From contig JBDSLH010000007.1 in assembly GCA_039916485.1 (NCBI GenBank), positions 1-64,000 of the forward strand: a stretch of DNA of 64,000 nucleotides, in the 5' to 3' direction. Of this stretch, positions 59,234-64,000 are shown one piece after another. The stretch's first letter is position 1. Every line of letters starts with the position of its first letter. Made by a program: the position numbers and the translations under genes. The DNA is from JAPUDQ01 sp039916485 (GTDB lineage Bacteria; Patescibacteriota; Saccharimonadia; Saccharimonadales; Saccharimonadaceae). A model generated the notes under the pieces. The model ran no database searches. It saw only the letters and a list, made by a program, of their open reading frames with translations, and had not been told where the DNA came from.

Positions 59234-59827
59234 ATGAATTGCACAAAAATATTTCTGACTGGTCTACTTTCTCTCAGCCTTGTAATCACTCCAGCACTAC
59301 CCGTAGCTGCTGAAACTAATCGCTTACCAGAAGCTAGTGAAGCTCGTGGAGAGAACTCGCAAGCACCTCTCGAAAAGAAGCGACTTATTGCTTTGAAGCT
59401 TTCTAACAACAAAAAGAAAGTTTGCGAGAAGCGTTTTGGTACAATAAAAAAAATAATGCAAAATGCACATAAACGAGGTGCTCGACAACTAGATGTGTTT
59501 ACAACAATTGCCGATAGGACAAAAGCCTTTTACGAAGCGAAGCAGTACAGCGTCGCAAACTATGACGAGCTTGTCGCAACCGTCGAAGACAAGAAGCAAG
59601 CAGCAATAGTTGCAGTAGCCATGAGTAATGAAACAATTGATCAGTTCACTTGTGATGGTGACGATCCAATCTCAATTAAGGATCTGTTTAAAGCACAAAT
59701 TCAAGATCAAAATACAGCACTTAAGGCATACAAAACTACTATCAAAGATCTGATTGTTGCAGTAAAGTCATCCAAATCTCAAAATGCAACCGGTAGCTCT
59801 CCTAACGCTGATACGGAGGAGCGATAA
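59234..59827 (+). CDS. secreted helical protein
   Basis: This protein of about 197 residues has a signal peptide (IFLTGLLSLSLVITPALPVAA, cleaved near residue 25) and is otherwise helical, charged and Lys-rich, with two Cys (KKVCEKRF, FTCDGDDP) that could form a disulfide. GAGG at 59222-59225 suits the ATG at 59234 rather than the in-frame start at 59177. Its TAA overlaps the ATG of the prepilin-like gene. No known family recognised. Confidence 0.75.
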   Translation: MNCTKIFLTGLLSLSLVITPALPVAAETNRLPEASEARGENSQAPLEKKRLIALKLSNNKKKVCEKRFGTIKKIMQNAHKRGARQLDVFTTIADRTKAFYEAKQYSVANYDELVATVEDKKQAAIVAVAMSNETIDQFTCDGDDPISIKDLFKAQIQDQNTALKAYKTTIKDLIVAVKSSKSQNATGSSPNADTEER

Positions 59828-60102
59828 TGAAACGGGTTTCTTCTGGATACAGTGCAGTTGAAGGGCTCATCATCGTTACCTTTATAGTTCTCGTAGGGCT
59901 AGTAGGGTACAATCTCTATTCTATGAATCAAGCACACACAAATAGTGCAGCTGAACAACAGGCTACTGCAAATCAGGTCCCTCCAGCTCCCGAAATTAGT
60001 ACTGAATCAGACCTTGATACAGCTACAGAGACACTTGATGCCGTCGATGTAGATCAAAACCAAAGTGATCTAGAGCAGCTGGATCGAGAAACTGCTTTCT
60101 AA
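59827..60102 (+). CDS. prepilin-like small protein
   Basis: This 91-residue protein has a short basic leader ending in Gly, then YSAVEGLIIVTFIVLVGLVG with Glu at position 5 of the mature form, as in type IV prepilins and pseudopilins (GFTLIE). A disordered acidic tail follows. It has no globular pilin head, so a minor pseudopilin or an anchor peptide is more likely than a major pilin. Coupled to the preceding secreted protein (TAATG). Prepilin peptidase and assembly ATPase are not in the window. Confidence 0.7.
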   Translation: MKRVSSGYSAVEGLIIVTFIVLVGLVGYNLYSMNQAHTNSAAEQQATANQVPPAPEISTESDLDTATETLDAVDVDQNQSDLEQLDRETAF

Positions 60103-60123
60103 CACTCCTCAATTTCCTACCAA

Positions 60124-60160
60124 CGAAATACATCCGCATGAGCGGATGTATTTCGTTTTG
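60124..60160 (+). terminator. terminator after the prepilin-like gene
   Basis: A 14-bp perfect stem CGAAATACATCCGC / GCGGATGTATTTCG with loop ATGA is followed by TTTTG. Confidence 0.88.
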
Positions 60161-60282
60161 CGAGCCGTAGCTAAACTAGGCTATGAAACGAAGTTGTAGC
60201 TGAAACAATAGATACGCATCAATGATAGCGAGCATTTTGGTTATATCTTGATTTTACTGCTAGCTAAATAGGTCATAAATGG

Positions 60283-60780
60283 CTATTTTTTGGACTTTTT
60301 CTTAGTCGGAGAACCAACGTGACTAAATCGTCTGTATCCTAGGAACAATATTGTTGCTACTGCGACCGTTGCCACTACGAACAAAAATTTGCTATCTTCG
60401 GCGGCAAACCCACGGATCAGAGAATGGAGAAGAGTAAACAAACCACCAAGTAATATTCCATCGGAGAGGAATCCTATCTGGCGAGAAAAGGTAAGACCAA
60501 TAGCAATAACAACTACAGCCAGTCCGACAAGAACCATAGACACATTTCGTTCATAGGTTTGACGAGATTTGCTATAATCGCTCATTGCGACTTCATATTG
60601 CTTCTGTGCCTTCTGTTCCTCTGGCGTTGGTGCTTCTGCTTTATACATAGCTTGAGATGTAGGATATTCAGGACTCTTGGGTGGTTCGTAAAATGCCTGT
60701 ACGCCGACACCCACAAAGAGTGTGATAGCTACTCCTAAGATTAATGTATATATGAGTTTGAAAAGTGTGTTGTGTTCCAT
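60283..60780 (-). CDS. membrane protein (165 aa) with helical hairpin
   Basis: This protein of about 165 residues has an N-terminal helix (LIYTLILGVAITLFVGVGVQAF), an external Pro/Glu-rich coiled region (PTPEEQKAQKQYEVAMSDYSKSRQTYERN), three more helices (VSMVLVGLAVVVIAIGL; FLSDGILLGGLFTLLHSLI; FLFVVATVAVATILFLGY) and a basic end GSPTKKKSKK. No family is recognised. TATAAT at 60788-60793 ends 7 bases before the ATG at 60780. The 120 bases between this gene and the upstream terminator show no feature. Confidence 0.68.
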   Translation of the reverse strand: MEHNTLFKLIYTLILGVAITLFVGVGVQAFYEPPKSPEYPTSQAMYKAEAPTPEEQKAQKQYEVAMSDYSKSRQTYERNVSMVLVGLAVVVIAIGLTFSRQIGFLSDGILLGGLFTLLHSLIRGFAAEDSKFLFVVATVAVATILFLGYRRFSHVGSPTKKKSKK

Positions 60781-60886
60781 GTTTTGAATTATACGCTGTT
60801 TGTTTATTAAACCAAGGCTTTGGACCTTACAGGTTTCTAACACCCGTCCATATGACACGTATTCCCCTACAGGCTATACTAGTTAC

Positions 60887-61423
60887 ATGAATAAGAATGC
60901 AATTATCTTTCATGGCACAGGAGGCAACCCGGATGTTTGCTGGTACAAGTGGCTAGGAACTCGGCTTGAGCTGCGTGATTATACTGTCTCAATACCTCAC
61001 TATCCAACCTTGAACAAAGAACCTATAGAAACCTTTTTACCAAAGCTTCTCAATAACCACAGTTTTGATCAGAACACTGTATTAGTAGGACATTCAGGTG
61101 GCGCAGCTTTATTGTTGAGTATACTGGAGCATATTGAGGTTAAAGTTGAACAGGCTATTCTCGTAGCAGGCTACGCTACAAGCCCAGATAATCACTATGA
61201 GCCAGTGCTACAAGACACGTTCAATTGGGACCTCATCAAGACACACGTCAACGATCTATATTTTATCAACTCAGTTACGGACCCGTATGGCTGTGATGCC
61301 ACTCAAGGGCGTGTCATGTTTGATCATCTCGGAGGTACGCAAATTATATGCAATGAAGGCCACTTCGGTGACCATGACCAGCTGTATCCCACTATGGAGC
61401 TTGTTGACAGACTTATAACGTAA
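60887..61423 (+). CDS. RBBP9/YdeN-type serine hydrolase
   Basis: This alpha/beta hydrolase of about 178 residues has IIFHGTGGNPDVCWYKWL at the N-terminus, the nucleophile elbow LVGHSGGAALLL, INSVTDPYGCDATQG (acid region) and NEGHFGDHDQLYP with the catalytic His. Members are small soluble hydrolases of unknown substrate. TATACT at 60875-60880 ends 6 bases before the ATG at 60887, which decides this start over 60800. Confidence 0.88.
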   Translation: MNKNAIIFHGTGGNPDVCWYKWLGTRLELRDYTVSIPHYPTLNKEPIETFLPKLLNNHSFDQNTVLVGHSGGAALLLSILEHIEVKVEQAILVAGYATSPDNHYEPVLQDTFNWDLIKTHVNDLYFINSVTDPYGCDATQGRVMFDHLGGTQIICNEGHFGDHDQLYPTMELVDRLIT

Positions 61424-61446
61424 AAATACTCTTTAAAATAATATGG

Positions 61447-61731
61447 CTATTTATTCTTGATACCATTAAGCTTTAACTGGTTACTTGGATCGCTGTGTGT
61501 ACCACCACTATTTACATGCGTATCACCAATGGTTGAACCGTTTTTTATAACGTGTACTAATGCCATCGCGTGGCCACGACCAAGATCAAAATCGTCTTTT
61601 AACCATTGGATAATTTCGCTAGTCTTGATACCAGAGGCGTCCAAGCCCTTAGATTTTGCAAGGTCAATAAATTCCTGAGGTGTTTTGCCTGTCTTCAGTT
61701 CGATATTATCTAGATATGCTTGAAATGACAT
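61447..61731 (-). CDS. DUF4287 protein
   Basis: This 94-residue protein matches DUF4287: MSFQAYLDNIELKTGKTPQEF, then LDASGIKTSEIIQWLKDDFDLGRGHAMALVHVIKNG. The family is widespread, often next to DUF1801-like genes, and has no known function. TGA-TAATAT at 61738-61746 ends 6 bases before the ATG. Confidence 0.85.
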   Translation of the reverse strand: MSFQAYLDNIELKTGKTPQEFIDLAKSKGLDASGIKTSEIIQWLKDDFDLGRGHAMALVHVIKNGSTIGDTHVNSGGTHSDPSNQLKLNGIKNK

Positions 61732-61790
61732 GCTTATATATTATCAAATAATTCTACTTTAGAAATTTGCATATTCATGATAACCAATAC

Positions 61791-62060
61791 TTACTGTCCG
61801 AAACGTTGTAGCGAACGGGCACGAGCTTTGGTGTTCTCGATGTCCCGATTGCGAGGAGCCGCTTGGGTTACAAGTTCTTCCAGTAGATGATGAGTCGCAT
61901 GGGCAACTTCGTGTATAGCATGGTTAAAAGCGGCTTCGTTAGCAACTGATGATTTTTGGAAGCCAGAGATCTTCCTAACATATTGCAACGCGGCAGCATT
62001 GACTTCATCACTTGTGGCATGTGGCTCAAAGTTGTAGAGTTTCTTAATGTTTCTGCACAT
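61791..62060 (-). CDS. DUF2277 protein
   Basis: This protein of about 89 residues fits DUF2277: MCRNIKKLYNFEPHATSDEV, AAALQYVRKISGFQKSS, and PRNRDIENTKARARSLQRFG. The family is small, soluble and of unknown function. TGC-TACAAT at 62067-62075 ends 6 bases before the ATG at 62060, so the upstream in-frame start at 62105 is not used. Confidence 0.88.
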   Translation of the reverse strand: MCRNIKKLYNFEPHATSDEVNAAALQYVRKISGFQKSSVANEAAFNHAIHEVAHATHHLLEELVTQAAPRNRDIENTKARARSLQRFGQ

Positions 62061-62163
62061 GGCTCTATTGTAGCAAATTACAGAGGCTCTAATGTCATGG
62101 ATCAAGTTAACAACGAAACCAAATTAAGGGTCGAAGCTTCAGTTTGGAGAGGCGTCGTATACG

Positions 62164-62937
62164 CTATCGCAACTCAAATAAGCCTGAATTTTGCTCGGTC
62201 CATCTAGCACGTTTTTCAACTTCTTCTAAATCACCTTCTGCAACCCAATCCACTTGTGGATGTATTCCTCTGCTCGCTAATGAGGCTTCATACTCACCTA
62301 CCTCTCGCTGCATTGCAGCAACTTTCTCAGCCACATCTGTTATGGTCGGAGTTCCATAGGCACTAAGGAATATCTCAATGCGTCGTTTCCTATCGGGAAT
62401 AGACTTGAAATGATGCCCCTTGAGCGTGGTCTCATCGTCTCGAAATGGTGCCGAGTACTCAAGCGCATAGAGTATATCGTATTCTGGAGTATTCGGATGA
62501 GCTAAGTCCCAATCTACGATACCGACAGGCTTACCGTCTTTCCAAACTATGTTCCAAGGCCCAAAGTCACCATGACAGATTGTTTGACCTAATTTTAGAC
62601 CCTTTTGGCTGTTAGCCCATTCGAGTTCCGAAGAAGGCTTATACCCCGCAACCGCGTCGTGATAGTTCCGCAGTAACTTAGCGTAGCTACGAAGACCTTC
62701 ATCACTAATAATATTCTTCCATCCTTCTTTACCTGATTCACCTTCAATATGATCCAGTACTTCCCTACCATGGTCATCGATCCCATGATGCTTTGGCGAA
62801 TAAGGAAAATTAACCGATTCTAAATAGTTCAACAAGTCGTATATCGCTGGTTGCCAAAACTCAACAGGTCGATGAACTTTATCTCCTATTCGCACAATTG
62901 GATGAGACTCATTGCCTGTTAGTACTTCTTCTTGCAT
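62164..62937 (-). CDS. aminoglycoside phosphotransferase-family kinase
   Basis: This 257-residue protein has the APH/choline-kinase catalytic loop ICHGDFGPWNIVW (HGDxxxxN) and the metal-binding GIVDWDLAHPN. The upstream N-lobe is short (VRIGDKVHRPVEFWQPAIYDLL) and the usual ATP-binding Lys is not obvious. Family members phosphorylate antibiotics, choline, sugars or other small molecules, so a resistance role should not be assumed. TGC-TATAGT at 62944-62952 ends 6 bases before the ATG. Confidence 0.85.
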   Translation of the reverse strand: MQEEVLTGNESHPIVRIGDKVHRPVEFWQPAIYDLLNYLESVNFPYSPKHHGIDDHGREVLDHIEGESGKEGWKNIISDEGLRSYAKLLRNYHDAVAGYKPSSELEWANSQKGLKLGQTICHGDFGPWNIVWKDGKPVGIVDWDLAHPNTPEYDILYALEYSAPFRDDETTLKGHHFKSIPDRKRRIEIFLSAYGTPTITDVAEKVAAMQREVGEYEASLASRGIHPQVDWVAEGDLEEVEKRARWTEQNSGLFELR

Positions 62938-62953
62938 ATCATAACTATAGCAA

Positions 62954-62980
62954 ACAACAGAGATATAACATCTCTGTTGT
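62954..62980 (-). terminator. hairpin terminator upstream of the APH-family gene
   Basis: On the minus strand ACAACAGAGAT-GTTAT-ATCTCTGTTGT is an 11-bp perfect stem followed by TTG, placed directly before the promoter of the kinase gene. Confidence 0.65.
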
Positions 62981-62994
62981 AGGTTTGTCAGTAA

Positions 62995-63118
62995 TGGAGG
63001 CCAGCTGGGACTTGGTCACGTTCCGCGACCCCACAACTTCACGACAGCAATCATAGCTTGCTTCGGAAGGTTGTCTTGTGATCCGCCGACTGGCGGATCT
63101 CACCCAGGTACACCCTGC
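62995..63118 (-). pseudogene. interrupted tRNA-Lys 3' fragment
   Basis: Bases 62995-63014 match the 3' end of tRNA-Lys (acceptor, CCA and half the T arm) with one base missing. Bases 63101-63118 match its next segment (variable region and anticodon stem) with one insertion. Between them are 86 foreign bases that fold into strong hairpins, such as GATCCGCC/GGCGGATC at 63080-63099. There is no matching 5' half next to it, so it cannot be a working tRNA as it stands. Confidence 0.6.
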
Positions 63119-63149
63119 GGGTGTCTTGGATCAAGTCGAGCAAAACGTT

Positions 63150-63196
63150 CCAAAGAAAATACCGACTGGTAGCGAAAAGGTCGGTATTTTCTTTGG
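63150..63196 (-). terminator. terminator of tRNA-Lys
   Basis: A 17-bp perfect inverted repeat (63150-63166 with 63180-63196) includes the encoded CCA of the tRNA; on the minus strand the second arm ends TATTTTCTTT. The 13-base loop contains CGCTACC. Confidence 0.8.
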
Positions 63197-63270
63197 AGGG
63201 CCAGCTGGGACTTGAACCCAGGACACCCTGCTTAAGAGGCAGGTGCTCTAACCAGCTGAGCTACTGGCCC
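63194..63270 (-). tRNA. tRNA-Lys (anticodon CTT)
   Basis: The minus strand folds as a full tRNA. GGGCCAG pairs with CTGGCCC, the D arm is GCTCAGCTGGTTAGAGC, the anticodon arm is CCTGC-CTCTTAA-GCAGG with CTT, and the T arm is CTGGGTTCAAGTCCCAG; CCA is encoded. The discriminator base is T, where bacterial tRNA-Lys usually has A. TATAAT at 63298-63303 is the likely -10. Confidence 0.95.
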
Positions 63271-63297
63271 ATAGTTATGTGTAAAATGTACAGACTC

Positions 63298-63303
63298 ATT
63301 ATA
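63298..63303 (-). promoter_or_regulatory. -10 element of tRNA-Lys
   Basis: TATAAT on the minus strand, about 28 bases before the mature 5' end; no clear -35. Confidence 0.55.
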
Positions 63304-63380
63304 ACGAGGTTTGGTACGAGTAATGCGGTTTGAGCACTGGTGCTTTATATCTTTACTCGACGACAAGCATCTCGGACAGT

Positions 63381-63400
63381 CAGCTGAGCTACTGACCCAT
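63381..63400 (-). pseudogene. tRNA-Lys 5' fragment
   Basis: Twenty bases match the 5' end of tRNA-Lys (63253-63272) at 19 positions, covering the acceptor strand and part of the D arm. It lies upstream of the tRNA promoter on the same strand. The following bases lose similarity. Confidence 0.6.
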
Positions 63401-63446
63401 TAGGTACAGTCAGTTATTTTACTAGATTACCCCTGTTTTGGCAACA

Positions 63447-63474
63447 AATAAGGCGACCTCGCGATCGCCTTATT
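63447..63474 (-). terminator. terminator after the Thr-rich membrane protein
   Basis: AATAAGGCGA and TCGCCTTATT form a 10-bp stem with an 8-base loop, followed on the minus strand by TGTTG. Confidence 0.7.
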
Positions 63475-63492
63475 GCCTCATAACACGAGATA

Positions 63493-63762
63493 CTACTGAG
63501 TCGTATCAGGAGTTGGTTCTTCTGTTGTAGGTGTTTGCTCTTGAGTTTGAGTCTGTGTATCAGTCTCATTTGTTGCAGGCGTCTGTGTATCCTCTGCAGG
63601 GGCTGTTATGTTGACATCAGTCGTTTCATTTGTAGTATCCGTTGTATTCATACCAGCAAAATATTGCCACGCCAAATATCCGAGAAGCAGCAGTACAACG
63701 ATGGTTACTACCGCGACTATAGGGTTAGAAGTACGTTCTTTTTCAACTATTACATCTGCCAT
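63493..63762 (-). CDS. single-pass membrane protein with Thr/Pro-rich tail
   Basis: This 89-residue protein has a short cytoplasmic N-terminus (VIVEKERTSNP), one helix (IVAVVTIVVLLLLGYLAWQYF) and a 45-residue external tail of Thr, Glu, Gln and Pro. GGGAG lies seven bases before the ATG. The tail looks unstructured, as in small wall-associated anchors. No family is recognised. Confidence 0.68.
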   Translation of the reverse strand: MADVIVEKERTSNPIVAVVTIVVLLLLGYLAWQYFAGMNTTDTTNETTDVNITAPAEDTQTPATNETDTQTQTQEQTPTTEEPTPDTTQ

Positions 63763-63839
63763 GATTAAACTCCCTTATTTGATAGACGCAGTATAAACGT
63801 CAATACAAACCTAAAACTGTAATCTACTTCACAAACTGT

Positions 63840-64000
63840 TTATGTAAGCTTTAATTTAAGCGCTTTGTTTTCGCTCCGGAGATCATGAAGTTCTGTCACA
63901 TCACGACTCATAACTAAAATCCATTCAATATCGTTGTGACTATTTTTAAGCGGAACGATAGTTACTTGCCACCATTTCATATTTCCTCTCATGGTAGGAG
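63840..64000 (-). CDS. PAS-domain protein, C-terminal end (cut by window edge)
   Basis: Only the last 53 codons are visible. WWQVTIVPLKNSHNDIEWIL and VMSRDVTELHDLRSENKALK match the end of a PAS domain (PAC strand) followed by a coiled-coil helix. The gene ends soon after, so there is no C-terminal kinase after this PAS. The start lies beyond the right edge. Confidence 0.75.
   Translation of the reverse strand, partial: PTMRGNMKWWQVTIVPLKNSHNDIEWILVMSRDVTELHDLRSENKALKLKLT

Noticed and set aside
62164..62937. antibiotic resistance gene
   Set aside because: Only the general APH/choline kinase catalytic motifs are present; the family has many metabolic members and the N-lobe is atypical.
62995..63400. 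two-part tmRNA around tRNA-Lys
   Set aside because: Although a 5' tRNA-like piece and a 3' CCA piece are about 400 bases apart, there is no tag reading frame, the T arm is broken by an insert, and an intact tRNA with its own promoter and terminator lies between.
1..64000. CRISPR array, transposase, integrase or prophage
   Set aside because: No regularly spaced repeats, no DDE or tyrosine-recombinase motifs and no capsid, portal or terminase genes were seen. The baseplate J-like label at 17022-18653 stands alone and is not phage evidence.
1..64000. UGA recoded as glycine, as in some CPR lineages
   Set aside because: TGA ends many genes at ATGA overlaps (16631, 18650, 24073, 24681, 36532), with the downstream frames starting correctly, so the standard code is used.

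Overview
The window looks like a chromosome segment of a member of the Candidate Phyla Radiation, most likely Candidatus Saccharibacteria (TM7). The reasons are a low-GC, gene-dense layout with many ATGA and TAATG overlaps, a PaaX-type regulator of the kind common in CPR genomes, a short alanyl-tRNA synthetase, several peptidoglycan-cutting enzymes, secreted proteins with LPxTG-like tails, and no biosynthetic operon for amino acids, cofactors or fatty acids. This assignment is inference; no rRNA gene is present. The standard bacterial code applies, because TGA ends many genes at ATGA overlaps.

Layout. 1-2.8 kb: partial MFS transporter, DUF1801 protein, thioredoxin, NUDIX hydrolase and the tRNA hydroxylase TrhO (minus). 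3-12 kb: ABC exporter, MazG-like protein, ribosomal protein bL25, DedA, UvrA, small membrane proteins and exonuclease I. 11.6-12.1 kb: a GC-rich island with tandem promoters and a terminator. 12.2-20 kb: PaaX-like regulator, Obg, a LysM-CHAP wall protein with an odd 5' end, then a tight mltG/ruvX/membrane protein/FtsA-PilM-like operon. 20-26.6 kb: alaS with a bidirectional promoter, and a cysteine desulfurase-YdcF-MnmA operon for tRNA thiolation. 26.7-31.4 kb: TatD and a HAD-PRTase/SIS/P-loop kinase operon that I cannot assign to a known pathway. 31.5-43.5 kb: metG, small genes, rsmA, an RpfB-like transglycosylase, UvrD helicase and lower glycolysis (tpiA, pgk, pyk). 44.7-47.2 kb: tRNA-Glu, a second GC-rich gene, and umuDC with a degenerate UmuD. 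47.3-53.2 kb: four secreted cell-surface proteins. 53.2-57.7 kb: sensor kinase, acyl-ACP-reductase-like protein, PlsC-like acyltransferase and response regulator. 57.6-64 kb: FolD, a ferredoxin reductase-like protein, a prepilin-like pair, small conserved proteins, tRNA-Lys flanked by tRNA fragments, and a PAS-domain protein cut by the window end.

The most general observation is that about thirty genes have a -10 hexamer (often an extended TGn-TATAAT) ending 6 to 10 bases before the start codon and no Shine-Dalgarno sequence. Their mRNAs should therefore be leaderless or nearly so. A second class (ABC exporter, bL25, secreted proteins, MazG, HAD-PRTase) has a conventional ribosome binding site and often a -35/-10 promoter. 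Start codons were chosen with both patterns in mind.
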